DNA of 64,000 bases from Acarospora socialis (taxonomy: Eukaryota; Ascomycota; Lecanoromycetes; Acarosporales; Acarosporaceae), in contig JAMYGW020000004.1 of NCBI GenBank assembly GCA_025617375.2, positions 1,984,001-2,048,000 on the forward strand, read 5' to 3'. The notes under the pieces were generated by a model. The model saw only the letters and a list, made by a program, of their open reading frames with translations, was not told where the DNA came from and searched no databases. A program made the position numbers and the translations under genes. Positions 1-12,669 of this stretch are shown piece by piece. How positions within the stretch are numbered: position 1 is the stretch's first letter; every line of letters starts with the position of its first letter.

Positions 1-470
1 TATTAAAAAGTAGTGAAGCACAATTTCAACAATTTGATTGATTCACTCAGACTGTTTATCAGTCTGCAGATGATAGACTGTGAAAGTAAGTAACTTAGTG
101 CTCAGACTTTCAAAGATAGTTTGTGAGAACAACAATAAGAACTTTTTATTGTGATCACTGATGATCTGTTGAGATATGCTTCAATTATGACTGATAAGTT
201 CTGAAAGCAAGACATTCACTTGCTTTACAGCAGTATAGATAGATTTATCAGATAGAAGTAACACCTGCTTTGTAAACTTATCTGTGACTGTAAAAATGTT
301 ATTGAATTAATCTGAATTGACTGGTGATAAGATGAGAATAAAATTCATGATAATAGTGTGAAATAATATCAACAATGTCAATATAAGATGTAGAGCTCTG
401 TAAGAAGCATAATACTTTATTTGATTAATATTGCATTCAGAGCAATGCAGAATATAGATTTTTAAAAAAT
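1..470 (-). mobile_element. Ty3/gypsy-like integrase remnant (fossil), cut by the window edge
   Basis: The - strand reading has the spacing of the region around a retroelement integrase zinc-binding domain, with CSEC and the following basic/aromatic stretch, running into the start of the catalytic core toward position 1. It is broken and heavily mutated, so it is old. It stops where LINE copy 1 begins. Family assignment is by pattern only; another integrase-bearing retroelement is possible. Confidence 0.5.
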
Positions 471-1793
471 AAGAGAGGGTAGAAAACCACAGAACCACAA
501 CCAAACCAGCTATCAAAATTCTGAATAGAGCAAATTCTTCATCTCATTCACTTTCATAAACTCTCAAAACAGCTTATCTTCATCATCAATACTGGTGGTG
601 AGGGACCTCAATTACCATTCTCCCAAAATTTTTCGCATACCTCCTCCCAAAAAACCAAAACAACATTTCAGACATCAACATCACCACAACCAATGTGTCT
701 TCAAAAATTCTGAATCAACAGTTTTCTTCACCTTGATCTCTTCTAAAATTCATACTATTACTGCTTTTTGATATCTTTATTGCTCACAAAGTTGTTGGAC
801 TGTTTAGTTGTACCCCTTAGTATCTAGTTTTTGAAGTTCGCAAATTTTCGCTTAATTTTCCTAGCTTGCTTGGCAGAATTTCTGCGCACCAAGCATCACC
901 AGACACCTCAACTAAGCCTCACTCACACCAAAACACCAAAAACACCAAAACAACCAAGAAAACACCAAAAACACCACTTTTACGCCAACTACGCAGCAAT
1001 TCCAGCCTATACACACCAAGCCACATCAATTCACGCATCATACAACATACCTACATAGCTCTACCATCAAAACAAGCTAGTTTATCAACAAAATCGACTA
1101 CTTTTCAGCTATTTTCGCTCAAAAACCAGCGTTTCAGGTCAAATTTCTAAGCGTTACAGGCTGAATTACACCAAATCGCTCAATTCCAGCAACTGCACGC
1201 AGTTTCCGCAAAAACTAGCCGCAAAATAGCCATTTCTTGACGGATTTAGCTGGAATTTGAGCATTTCTTCTGTCAATTGATTAGCGTTTTGCGTGCAGAA
1301 AGAACCTACCAGTGGAGACATACCCTACACTAGAAGCATCTCACAAAGACCTAGTGAAGAGTATAAGCAGGTAGCTATTTTCTAGCCCTACCTGCTGGTA
1401 AAAGCTCAGACTGGCAAACAATGTTGTCTGAGTAGTTGGGATATAAATATGAGGCTCCACGTGGAAATCTTGCCCTAGACGCATCTGCCCCAAGATCTAG
1501 TGATTGAGTGACTTATAGTATAGTCTTGCTTATAGTAGAGCTGGTAAAAGCCTATTGTAGAGTTTATCTACTCTAGGTGAATTGGGATATTAAGCAACAT
1601 CTGGATTAGACAATTGGGTACAGCCTATTCTAGATGAAATAAGGATCCAAAGCTTCTATAATCTAGAACCTCAGGAAAATCTAGTTTTTACCTTCAAAAA
1701 CTAGATAATTACTGCTAGACATAGACCTTCTGGACCTGGATTTGGATAGGATTTTGGATTTGGACAGGACGGACCCCAAAAACACCTCATATC
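471..1793 (+). other. LINE copy 1 5' UTR / internal promoter region
   Basis: This 1.3-kb stretch precedes ORF1 and is nearly identical, inverted, to 19572-20895. It keeps more CG and CC than the surrounding fossils, in keeping with a younger element. Small ORFs in it (for example 831-1058) also occur in the other copy but look like chance reading of a CA-rich tract. LINE promoters are internal in this family, so the promoter should lie here; I see no defined motif. Confidence 0.6.
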
Positions 1794-3383
1794 ATGACTT
1801 TTGCACTGGATTCCAGCAACTTCATGCAAGATTTCAACCTAGAAAACCCAAAAACACCTAAAAAACAACAAAAATCACCAAAAACAGCACTTCCACAACT
1901 CTTTATAAGTTCACCAGACCTGTTGGGATCACAAATCACCATGAAACCTTCTCAAAAGACTATTCTAAAGTCTAAAAAGAGAAGAGTCATTGCCAGTCCA
2001 GTACTAGAAGCTATTTCTTCTGATGAAGAATCAAATCAGCATGAAACTCATCATGCAAACTGCACAAACCTACACCCAAAAAGCCAAAATGGTGACAAAC
2101 TACTTCAACAAGCTAGAAACTACCTCAAGCAAGCTATTCAGCAATTCACAAACTCCATAGTTCAACAAGAACTAGAAACTAGCATCAAGACACTGAATCA
2201 AGCAAGACAAAATGCAAATCTAGACTCACTCAAACAGTCAGATGAAGCATTTCATCAGAAACTAGATGTTCAACAACAACTAGACAGCTTCAAAGATGAA
2301 GTCAACATCAAACTAGACAAAATTCTTCACACAATGTCTAAAACAAAGTCAGAAACCACAGAGAAATCAGCATTTGTCTTTCAGACAAACAAAACAAACC
2401 CTATCAACTTTGTACAGACAAACAAAACCAGCTTTGGACAACCAACATCAACAAAAACAGCCAAATCAGCTACATATGCATCAATTGCAAGCAGCAAAGA
2501 CCAAAATGCTCAAAACTCATGGACAACTGTTCAAAAAAAAGCACCAAAGCCAAAAGTAGTGAATAAACTCACTACTTTCAGAGAAAGACGTCTAGTTATG
2601 AAGTCAAAAACACCCACAACTACTATCAATGCCATAGACATGCGCAACAAAATCAACAACGCACTTAAAACAGCAAAAATAGACAATTTGCTGGTTTTCA
2701 CAGTTGCTATTTCACAATCCAAAGCTAGTATAGTGCTCACAACCAGTGAAGACACAGCAGAAGACTTGCTAAAACATCAACAAATCTGGAATTCATCATC
2801 TGAATTCATAGAAATCAAAAAGAATGAAAAGTGGTACAAAATAGTAGCACATGGAATTCCCACAGCTATTTTCAATGGCAAAGAAGGCATGCAACTAGTC
2901 AAAGATGAAGTAGAAACCTTCAATAAAGACATTAAACTAGCTGTTCTACCACACTGACTTACCTCAGAAGAAGCCAGACAAGAAAAACTGCATGGTTCTA
3001 TTGTTTTGACTGTCAAATCAGAACAAGAAATTCAGAAACTACTCAGAAACAGACTGATAATAGCTGGAACATCAGTCAGAACTGCAGTTTACAACACATG
3101 CAAGCCAACAGATCAATGCAGAAAGTGTCAGAAATTTGGACATTTGCAAACTGTATGCAAAAACAAAAACACTTGTCAATTCTGTGCAGAAAACCACAAT
3201 ACTAGAGAACATGACTGTTTTCTTTGTCCCACACAGTCAAAAGGAACCACTTGCGCACATATAGTCTATAAATGCAGCAATTGTGGTGAGAAACATCAAG
3301 CAAATAGTGCAGAATGCAGTGTTTTCAAAGCACTACAGCCTATTTCTTCAACAGCAGATCCACTATCTATGAAAATGTCATGA
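1794..3383 (+). pseudogene. LINE copy 1 ORF1 (gag-like, zinc-knuckle protein)
   Basis: This is a nucleic-acid-binding gag-like protein of a Tad1-clade LINE, 529 codons plus stop in one frame. The N-terminal two thirds are basic and Gln/Lys-rich. The C-terminal end carries a CX2CX4HX4C knuckle (CRKCQKFGHLQTVC), then two more Cys/His clusters (CQFC... and CSNCGEKH...). One in-frame TGA at 2955-2957 replaces the TGG present in copy 2; copy 2 in turn has its own TGA where this copy has TGG. The ORF1 stop overlaps the ORF2 start as ATGA (3380-3383), an arrangement suited to stop-restart translation. Confidence 0.88.
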
Positions 3384-6300
3384 ATAACACAACAAATTCA
3401 TCACAAATCACCATTCTACAACACAACTGTGCAAGATCTATGAATGTCATGTACTCATGTCTGAATTCAGCTACAAAAACTGCAGACATAGTTCTTCTTC
3501 AAGAACCATGAGTTGCAAGAGACAACAAAATCACTATTTCACATCCATCTTTTACTAGTTTGATACCCACATCTAATCTAGATATTAGACCTAGAACTAT
3601 GGCATTTGTGTCTAAAACTAAACAAGATTTAGTGTGTATACCAAGACCTGACTTGTCAAAAGACTCAGATTTGCAAATACTCAGTATTTCAGCAAATGGA
3701 ATTTCTAGTATACTGTTACTTAATATATACAATGAAAAGTCACAGCAAATCAACAATGATCAATGGACCATAGACAGATGTTTAACAGCAATTCAACTAC
3801 CACAAAGAGCTATTATCTGTGGGGATTTTAATGCACATCATGCATGGTGGAATTCATCAATAGAAAACTCTATAAGAGCTACTTCTTTGATAAACTGACT
3901 AGAAATTCACAACTGTGAACTGTTAAACACACCAGACATCAATATCTACACTCATTACTCAGAAAATTCAACTTCAGTGATTGATTTAACATTTGCAACA
4001 TCTTTACTTTGCAATTTCACAAGAAACTGGCAAGTAAAGCAAGATATGGAGTCTGGATCAGATCATGAAGTTATTCAGTTTGAATTAACTGCAAATGAGT
4101 CTGAATGAGTTGAAAGTCTACTGAGTGCATCATACAACATAGGCAAAGCAGACTGGGTTAAATTTGCAGAAACACTGCAAATAAACTCAACACAAGCTGG
4201 TACTCAAATTCAAAGCTTAATGCAAACACCATCAAACCAAAATCTAGAAGAAATAGCTATTTCTCTTAGAAATTTGATAGCAAATGCAGCAGATCTGCAT
4301 ATACCAAAGAGAAAACTCTGCTCAAAAGCTAAAGTATGGTGGTCTGAATCATTATCAGTACTTAGAACTGAAATGAGTGGTTTTAGAAGATACTGAAAAC
4401 ATCACAAATCACAAGAAAACTGGAATCAATTCAGAAATGCAAGAAATAGATACTTTCATGCAATTCAGAAAGCCAAACATATCTCATGGACTACTTTTCT
4501 GCAAGGTGCAGCTGGAAAAGATGTTTTTACAGCATATCATTACACTAAACCACGAAAAATAGAGAAAACACCTCCTATAAAGCATGAAAACAAAGTGGGA
4601 CTCACATTTAAAGACAAATGTGACTTGTTTCTTGAAGCTATGTTTTCAAAATCACCTCAAACAAGTTCAGTTAAGCTAGAATGTGATAATAGTCTCACAA
4701 AACCATGGTTTTCAGTCATTTCTAAGGAAATAAAACAAGCTATTATGACTTCATCAACAAAGAAAGCACCTGGGCCAGATGGATTGTCCTTTTTGATAAT
4801 TCAACATGCATATCAAGCTATATCTGAGTTATTTCACACTGTTTATTCAGTTTTAATAAATCAAGGCTATCATCCAGTATGCTGGCGTCAAGAAACTGGT
4901 GCAATTCTGAGAAAAGAAGACAAAGCAGACTACTCAATACTCAAAGCATATAGACCAATCACTCTACTAAATTGCTTGGGCAAAATATCTGAAAAGATAA
5001 TGACAACAAGACTTTCCTATTGGGCTGAAACCACAGACTTGCTATATCATGAGCAAATGAGTGGTAGAAAGCAAAGATCAGCTGTGGATGCAGCTATGTG
5101 TTTAACACATGACATTCAACAAGCAATCAACAACAACAAAGTCTTGACAGCTTTATTCCTGGATGTTAAGGGTGCATTTAACTATGTGTCTTTAAATCAA
5201 CTGCTAAAAGTCATGAAAAGACTACATTTACCACAAACTGTACTAAAATGGGTGCAATGCTTTCTTACAAATAGAACAATTGCTCTAGCTTTTGATGGTG
5301 AAAAGAATCACCCACAAAGTGTCAATTCTGAAATTCCACAAGGATCACCTATATCACCAATGCTATTTTTGATCTATATGTGATTTCTATTCACAAAAAT
5401 CAACAATAAACACACTCAACTAAAGCTACCAAGCTATATTGATGATGTGGCTATTATTGTGGAAGGAAAAACAGCTGCAGACAACAGCAAAACATTAGAA
5501 TCAGTCACAAAAACTGCATTTCAATGGGCTGAAGAAAATGCAGTTATATTTGATGACAGCAAGTCAGAACTCATTCATTTTCAGAAAGAAAATCAAGCTA
5601 TATCAACAGTAAAACTACCAAATAACACTGTTATACATCCTTCTAAAGTTGTATGCTGGCTAGGTGTTTGGTTTGACACTAAAATGTCTTTTAAGATACA
5701 TGTGCAAAAGAAAATAGCTTCTGCAACTAGAACATTGCATTTACTGCATAGACTGATGAATTCTGAATGGGGTTTATCAACATCAGCTGGAAAACAGCTG
5801 TACACAGTCTGCATCACATCTATAAGTGACTATGGAAGCCCAGTATGGTGGAAACAACAAAAGAATTTTGAAAAGCTGTTTCAAAAACTTCAAAATTCAG
5901 CAACTAGAAAAATTCTAGGTGCATTTAGGTCTTCACCATCAGCTGCTATGGAGCTAGAATCAGCTATATTATCACTCAGATTTAGACTTGATCAAAAAAC
6001 AGAGCTATATGCTTTAAGAATAGCTACTTTGTCAGAAAATCATCCAATTAGACAAAGAACTCCATACACCTACCCACCAGGACTTGAAACTGGATGTGAT
6101 ATTGATGAAGATCATTATCTTGACTGGAATCAACATTCAAACTCTCTCATTAAGAAGAAACACCCAACTCAGTTGATTAAAGTGCTATATAGCATTTGCA
6201 AATATCTATCAGAAACACTAAATTTGGAGGTTTCAACTCAAAATGAGTTATGCTGTGCACCTTGAAGTGTTTCACCAAACATAGACATTCAAATCAGCAA

Positions 6301-7255
6301 ATCTGACAAGAAACTAGCTACTTTGAAACATCTAAAGAAATTAGAAACACTTGTTTCTAAAGAAACTAGAGCAAGAAATGCTATTCTATACACAGATGAG
6401 TCAAAACTAGATGAAAATCTAGGTGCAGGTCTTTGCTACATGTATAAAGATATTATACATCAACAATCTTGAAATCTAGAAACCACCATGGAAGTCTATG
6501 AAGCTGAATTGTTTGGAATTTCACAGTCTTTGAAGTTAAGTCTCAAAGAAATCATGAAATATCAAAGAATCAAAGACATATGGATCTTTTCAGACAATCA
6601 AGCAACTATACAAAGAATTCAAACCACAAATCAAGGATCTGGACAGCATCTAGCTATTAAATGTCAAGAAACTCTTCAAAAACTCATAGATTATGAAGTT
6701 ACACCTCATATTCATTGGGTCCCTGAACATGAGAACATTAAAGACAATGAAATAGCAGATAAAGCTGCAAAATCAGGTGCAAAGCAGTCAATTTCACCAG
6801 ATATTGATAGATTTACATCTATTAGCTATATCAAACACAAAATCAAGGCCAAAGCACTGGAAAACTGAACCACCCACTGAAAAAAGACAACTCAAGGAAG
6901 ATACTATGCTCAGTTTGATCAAACACCTAGTTTTCACATCAAAGAAGATCTGAAAAGTGCAGACAGACTTTCATTTGCTACTTTCACACAAATGAAACTA
7001 GGTCATGGCTATTTCAAAGCACATCTGCATAGATTACCAGACTATAACAGCAAGAAATGCAATGGTGCATGCAACAAAGATCAAACTCCAGAGCATTTGT
7101 TGACAGCCTGTCAATATAACAAAAAGGAGCAAACTGAGCTGAAAAATCAGCTCAGAAACATCAATTTGCCATATACAGCAAAGGTGCTGTTTACTACCAA
7201 GGAAGGAATCAAAGCTACTTTGCTGTTTTTGAAAAAAAATCAAAGTAGCTACTAG
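3380..7255 (+). pseudogene. LINE copy 1 ORF2 (endonuclease, reverse transcriptase, RNase H)
   Basis: This is one frame of 1291 codons plus stop. In order it shows an APE-type endonuclease (ILQHNCARS near the start, GDFNAHH near 3830), a reverse transcriptase (AYRPITLLN, IPQGSP, and YIDD near 5440), an RNase H (YTD near 6395, SDNQ near 6590, DNEIADKAA near 6755) and a CX3CX7HX4C motif near 7060. Nine in-frame TGA codons break it and there is no frameshift. Six of them (3896, 4106, 4394, 6470, 6866, 6878) also occur in copy 2 at positions that look like tryptophans; 3509 and 6263 are TGG, and 5381 is CGA, in copy 2. Confidence 0.92.
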
Positions 7256-7496
7256 AAAATGGTTATTAGGAGAAGTTGAGGGTGAAGATGAGATTTAGAA
7301 AAGAAAAAAGATATTGATTGACAATCAGCATCAGATTGACTGAACAGAAGTGATCAAAAAGCATTCAGATTGATTATTCACATGTACAAGATTTTGAGTT
7401 TTGTTTTGTGTTTACATCTTTCACTATATGTCTATTAACTGCCATAGCTTTTATAGCTGCATGCATAGAATGAAGAATAAATAAATAAATAAATAA
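7256..7496 (+). other. LINE copy 1 3' UTR and (AAAT)n tail
   Basis: The 3' UTR ends GAATGAAGAATAAATAAATA followed by further AAAT units. A segment around 7335-7370 (GACTGAACAGAAGTGATCAA) and this tail are shared with the SINE copies at 12184-12655 and 23769-24000, which marks the likely reverse-transcriptase recognition end. Confidence 0.85.
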
Positions 7497-7507
7497 AATC
7501 TATTCAC
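7497..7507 (+). repeat. 11-bp target-site duplication, half A (displaced)
   Basis: AATCTATTCAC lies directly after the tail of LINE copy 1. The same 11 bp, in LINE orientation, lies directly before the 5' end of LINE copy 2 (20896-20906, reverse strand). A duplication normally flanks one element, so the split is best explained by an inversion of the interval between the LINEs. Confidence 0.8.
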
Positions 7508-7732
7508 TATCATCAATATGCTGTTGAATCTTACTTTTCATGCTGAATTCTTTGACAGTGATAGCTTCATAATGAAGTTCATGATAACTGACTTTCATGA
7601 TGTGTTTAATGCATTTAGTTGTGTTACTTCATCATATTGTTTATTTTGATTGATCTTGTTTCTTTGACATGAATTGCACACAGTGATCATTTTGATGATT
7701 CAATTTCTAAAATTATTAATGTTGCATCTTCT

Positions 7733-9300
7733 TCACACTAAATTCTCAGTGCACTTAACTTTTAAGTGTTCACCAGCTCTGTTGTAGTGACACATTTTAA
7801 TGAGTTCTTTGTTCATCAAGAAAGCTTGCTCTATCTTGTATATTGCTGCTAAGTCTTTCATGAGAACTTCTTTGTTGTCTTTGCTCAGAATTTCAATGTG
7901 TATTGTCTGTACATCTTCATGATCAGGTTGTCTACTCAAAGTGTTTACTTCATTATTTTCATTATTTTTCTTGTAATGAATCTGATTTTCATAGTCTGTC
8001 AACTGTTCTGCTCAATGAATCTGTTATTGATTAAGTTGCTTTGTTGTTGCAAAGTTTCTCAGATTCTTGTGATCTGTATAGATCTGAATTGATTTGCTTA
8101 TTTTTGTGAAATAAGATCTTCAATCTTGTAGTGTCTTCACTATTGCAAGAAGTTTCTTATCATGAATCTCATATCTTTTCTTAAGTTCTGATAACTTTCT
8201 AAATTAATATGCTATGAATCTTTGCTGTTCATTCTCAATCTGATACAAACATATTTTTACTGCAAAATCTGAAGCATTAGTTTTCAATGTTTTCTCACAT
8301 GCTGAATTGAGTATTCTCAGGTGTGCTGTTTCACTAAGACTTTTCTTTAATATGTAAAATGCATTCTTCTGTTCTTGATCTCAATGTTATTTTTTGCTTT
8401 TGCATGTCAAATGTGTCAGTGATTTCACAATTCTTGCATAGTTTGATACAAACTTTCAATAGTAGTTTGTCAATTCTAGAAAGACTTGTACTTTCTTGAT
8501 TCATTTTGATGTTGATCAGTTTCTGACTGCTTTTATCTTCTTTGAATTCTTCTTGATTTATTCAGGTTGAATTACATAATCTAGAAACTCAATTTTCTTG
8601 ATTTCAAATCTGCTTTTTGACTTTTTCATGTACAGAGCTCTCTCATTGAGTCTTGCTAATATCTTTTGCACATGTTCACAGTGCTGTTCAAGATCTTCTG
8701 AGTATATCAGAATATCATTGAGATATGTGATCACAAAGTCATTGAGATATTCTCTCAACATATTATTGATTAATCTTTGAAAGATGACTGAAACATTTTT
8801 TAGTTCAAACAGCATAACAGTGTATTCATAGTGTTCATATCTTGTTCAGAATGTCATCTTTCACTTTTTGTCTTCTTTCATTCTAACTCAGTAGTAGACA
8901 TTCTTAAGATCTAAGCTTGTGAATCATTTAGTCTTGTTTAATCAGTCTTGCAACTCTTCTATCAGTGATAGAGAATAATTATCTCAATGAGTTATCTCAT
9001 TGAGTTGTCTATAATCAACACATAGTCATTTCTTGTCATTCTTCTTCAATATGAACAGAATCAAATATCTCACTGATGATTTTGATGATCTTATGAATTT
9101 TCTTTTAAGATTCTTGTCAAGATAAGTTTTAACTTTCTTGAGTTAATTCTCACTCATTGAGTATAAAGACATTCACTTAGATTGCTTTTCATTCAATAGT
9201 GATATTTCATGATTTCATGACTTATACTCTGATAAGCTCATTTCTGATTATTTAGAAATCTTGTATGTGTCTTTAACTGCACATATTTCTTTTGTAATTC
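7733..9300 (-). pseudogene. Ty3/gypsy fossil: reverse transcriptase and RNase H region
   Basis: The - strand shows the finger/palm core of a Ty3/gypsy reverse transcriptase around 8560-8815, including a YxDD-type active-site box, followed downstream by RNase H and the connection leading to integrase (about 7733-8000). It is a multiply broken fossil. Limits are approximate. Confidence 0.75.
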
Positions 9301-10399
9301 AATCAATTCTTAAATTTCTTCTACACAATCAGAACATTTTTAGTACTGCATTGTATCTGATTGATTTCATAACATCAAACATTATCTTTTGTGAATTTTC
9401 AAGAATTGAGACTTTCACACAGATTTTCTCATTGATTCTTTCAATGACTTCATTTATCATTTGTATGTTGAATGAACAGCACACTCACTGTGTCACTAAT
9501 CTCAACATGTTGACTATTTATCAACTCATGATGTTGCTGTCTACTCTAAAATTCATCAATGCATTGATTTGATATTCATTAATTATGATCTTAATTCATA
9601 TCTGATGATTATTGTTCTGTCTTTGAGACATCACTAGCTTCTTATTCTCTAGTCTTGTTGAGAAAGTTCTTTGTTTTTTGACTCACTTGATCACTCAACT
9701 CATCTTCAAAGTTCTTAAAATCATTTTGATTCTCTTTCAACCATAAGATTCACATACTTTAGACTATATTGCTCAATGTGTTTTTCTGAGTGTAGTTGAG
9801 ATTCATACTGATTGTACTTCATCTGCAACTGACTTTCAAAGACTTTTATTCTTTGCAAAAATTCAGATGATATATATTCTTCACTGAAGATTCATCTGTC
9901 TTCATTCTGTGTGATATACTCTTCAGATAAGTGTATCTTGATCTTGTGACTTTTAGTCTTTTACACAAGAGATTCTGATATTGGTTCTTTCATAATTGTT
10001 TGTATGTTTTTCATTAAATCATCAAATTCTTTGCATATCTCTGCTTTCTGATCTTGAGTTTTTTGTTTTTTCTTCAGCATCTTCTTGCTGACTAATGCTG
10101 CTTTTCTTTGAGCACTTAGATCTTTCTCAATCTTTATTTAATATCTCTTTGAGAGTTCTGTCTCAGCATTGTTCAAACTTTCTTTTGTGAGTATATCACT
10201 ATCAGAAAATATTCAAGATTTATCAATCTGAGATTCATGATCATCAGTTTCTTTGATGTCATCTTTGAGAATATTGTCTTCTTTCTCAGCATCAAGAACT
10301 CTTTTCTTGATAAGAATAGCTAATTCTCTTTTGTAAGTTGATTGATTCATTGTGTTGTATCTGTTTCTCACATCTTTGTGTGATTTCTGAAGATATTAT

Positions 10400-11490
10400 T
10401 TGACTTTATCTTTTGTGCTCATATGTACTTTGCACATGTCATCATAACAGACTGTTTAGTTGAAAGTGTCATGCACTATGTGTGTATTCTTCTTGACTGT
10501 CACTGCAATGTTTTTTCTTTTCATTTGAGATCTGTTGCATTCTTAAGCAAGGTGTTTGAGTTTTCTGCAGTTGTAACATGTTTATATCTTGTTACACAGT
10601 GTTATCTGAGACTTAGTGAATCACTCTGACTGACATTCATACTTCATTTATTTAGTTCTTCATGACTTCTGACAGCACTTCTTAATTGTATTGAGATTCA
10701 TAAAGTCTGTTCTTCTATGTCTTATTGATGAAATGTATTGCTTCACTCATGATCAAAAGCTTTCTTCTTGATCTTCTATCATAAATGATATTCAATATTT
10801 TTTTTGTTTCATCTGTTGTTCTCACTGATAACTGTTGATATTAATACTCAAATTAATCATTCTCTAAAGATTGTCTGATTGTTCTGCTTAAGCTATTTTG
10901 TCTTTGATGAACTTTCTCAATTCACAATAGTACTGATAAATGAGTGCTTCATCATTTCATCTGATAAGTGCTGCTAACTGCTGAAATTTTATGACATATA
11001 CTGTTGCTGATTCACTCTGTCACAAAATGTAAACTTATTTCTCAGCTGCTCTTTCTTCATTGATTACTCTGAAAGCTTTTCTTAACTTTTTTTTAAACTG
11101 TGTGTAGTCATTGAACATAGACTTCATGTCTGTGTTGTGTTCTTTGTACTTCTTTTCTAGAAACTCATGCAGCTTGAGATTGACTCAATTGAAAGCTGCA
11201 TTCACAAGATAAATTGTTGTAAACAGTGTCTTTTCTTGATCAGTTTGAAACTTTAATTGATTAAATTCAATGTACAGATCAAGCTTAGCCACAAAGACTT
11301 GCAGCTTTTCTCTCTCTTCATCAAAGATATCTGGTATCTGTATCTTAGATGCACTCAAAGATAGTTGTATCATTGAGACTGACATTGCTGATTGTGCTGC
11401 TGCTCTATCTGAAGTAAATAGTAGAGATGAATTTGTCTGAGCTTGTTTCAAAAACAAAGTTGAGATGTTCTTCTGTGTGTCAGACATCAT
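10400..11490 (-). pseudogene. Ty3/gypsy fossil: gag region
   Basis: An open stretch of about 100 codons begins at 11490, just inside the 5' LTR, where gag should start. Further along, near 10540-10580, there is a zinc knuckle of CX2CX4HX4C type, as in gag nucleocapsids. The region is broken and old, and the end of gag is not defined. Confidence 0.65.
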
Positions 11491-11518
11491 ACTTGTTATA
11501 TTGTAAGAGTGTTCAAAG

Positions 11519-11870
11519 TGTAATGTTCTAATCTAAGATTTCTCAAGTATGTAGAACTAAAAGTTTGTGCTTATTGATATAACAGCTGGTCTGAAATGAT
11601 TCTGGTCTTTAACTCTTAGATGATTATTTAAGTTGAACATGATTCTTTTCATAAGAAAAATAATCATGACTATATACTAAGTCTGCTCATCAGTCTCACC
11701 ATTGAGTCTGTTGAGATGGCTCACTCATGTAATTTATTGAGCTTGCTCATCAAGCTCATCATCAAGCATGTCAAGATGTCACATGACTGCTGTCTAACAT
11801 TTTCTCAAATGTACATTCTTTCTGTGTACACATCAGTCTGCTTTAAGTTCATCTCAGCTTGATCATAACA
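11519..11870 (-). repeat. Ty3/gypsy 5' LTR (352 bp)
   Basis: This segment aligns end to end, inverted, with 22361-22712. Both are exactly 352 bp, begin TGTTATGAT and end in TACA. They differ at very roughly a tenth of positions, mostly by transitions, which suits an old and hypermutated insertion. The outer 5 bp (AAATG in element orientation) nearly match the 5 bp after the 3' LTR (AGATG), as expected of a 5-bp target duplication. Confidence 0.85.
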
Positions 11871-12169
11871 CATTTGAACTGTCTAATCACAACAGATAGA
11901 ATGAACTCAACAATTATGATATGAAGAATCACTTCTGTGTGAGAAACATCAGCTATTTTGATTTTAATTTTGATGTTAACTTCATTAAGATTAGTAATGG
12001 CAAGCAGATCTATCATAATGTTTTTTCTTTTATGAATTGAGTATGAGTCAAGACAACTATCATGAATGTGATCATTCTACAGAAAAATCTTAAGTTATGT
12101 CTATTGAACAAAGTCAATTACTGATACATGAAAGAACTTAGTCATCTTATCAAAGTTGAATTATAAAAT

Positions 12170-12183
12170 AACAACAAGAACAT
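12170..12183 (+). repeat. SINE target-site duplication, left
   Basis: AACAACAAGAACAT precedes the SINE body and is repeated without mismatch at 12656-12669 after the AAAT tail. Confidence 0.9.
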
Positions 12184-12655
12184 GAATGATCAAGTGGTAT
12201 AGTGAATGTATACTGCTTGAGTGAAAACCTAGAAAAGTAGTGATCTCACTAGTATATCACTTAATTTCAAAGGTCATGAGTTCAAATTTCACATTACCCA
12301 CCAAAAACCAATCACCAAGTCATCCAGTTGTATAAGAAAAACAAGTGATGAGAATTCTACAGATCATAGTTGTCTATAAAAGACACTATACACACAATCA
12401 TTTATCTATTATTTAGACATCAAACCTCAAATTTTCTTAACTATTGATCACTGAAACTCACAAGCAGGTTGACTGATCAGAAGTGATCAATAAGCAATTA
12501 GAATTATCAGAATAAATCTGTAATTCATATATTATACATATGAATTTGTCAGAATAAATCTGCATATTTCATCTAGTCTTATCACAAGTCTGTCATAATG
12601 TATATTGTTGCATATAGACTATAAAATGAAGAATAAATAAATAAATAAATAAATA
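12184..12655 (+). mobile_element. tRNA-headed SINE with LINE-like 3' tail, copy A
   Basis: This is a 472-bp element between two perfect 14-bp target duplications, so it is one retroposed insertion. The head has A-box-like (TGGTATAGTGAA, 12195-12206) and B-box-like (GAGTTCAAATTTC) sequences about 75 bp apart; both fit tRNA control boxes after C-to-T or G-to-A decay. The acceptor stem does not pair well, so the parent tRNA cannot be named. The 3' part shares GACTGATCAGAAGTGATCAA-like sequence and the ATGAAGAATAAATAAATAAA tail with the LINEs, which suggests mobilisation in trans by that LINE family. A second, 5'-truncated copy lies at 23769-24000. Confidence 0.8.
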
Positions 12656-12669
12656 AACAACAAGAACAT
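12656..12669 (+). repeat. SINE target-site duplication, right
   Basis: AACAACAAGAACAT is an exact repeat of 12170-12183 and follows the (AAAT)n tail directly. Confidence 0.9.

Larger units (their letters stand above)
471..7496 (+). mobile_element. Tad1-type non-LTR retrotransposon (LINE), copy 1, full length
   Basis: The element has a 1.3-kb 5' UTR, two overlapping ORFs, a 3' UTR and an (AAAT)n tail. Its start is set by alignment to the inverted copy 2 at 13861-20895: the shared sequence begins at AAGAGAG. ORF1 carries CCHC zinc knuckles; ORF2 carries endonuclease, reverse transcriptase, RNase H and a terminal CCHC, the layout of fungal Tad1/MGR583-like LINEs. The copies are collinear without coding indels and differ almost only by transitions. 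No target duplication joins its two present ends; its 3' flank instead matches the 5' flank of copy 2. Confidence 0.93.
7508..11870 (-). mobile_element. Ty3/gypsy retrotransposon fossil, 5' part (5' LTR, gag, RT, RNase H)
   Basis: Read on the - strand this segment runs 5' LTR (11870-11519), gag (from about 11490), protease/reverse transcriptase and RNase H (down to about 7733). The Ty3/gypsy family is recognised from the reverse-transcriptase core and the RNase H/spacer. Integrase and the 3' LTR are found at 20907-22712 on the opposite strand. The element is broken by many changes and is older than the LINEs, because CC, GG and CG are nearly exhausted in it. Confidence 0.85.

Noticed and set aside
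831-1150. Overlapping small ORFs in the LINE 5' UTR
   Set aside because: They are low-complexity Thr/Lys/Pro readings of a CA-rich tract with no domain, and the frame difference between copies is not informative.
3380-7255. Reassigned code with TGA read as tryptophan in the LINEs
   Set aside because: Host genes in the window use TGG for tryptophan and TGA as a true stop (for example VTS1), and each LINE copy has TGG at several sites where the other has TGA. Mutation explains it more simply.
12184-12305. A functional tRNA gene
   Set aside because: The A and B boxes are decayed, the acceptor stem does not pair, and the sequence lies inside a retroposed unit with target duplications.
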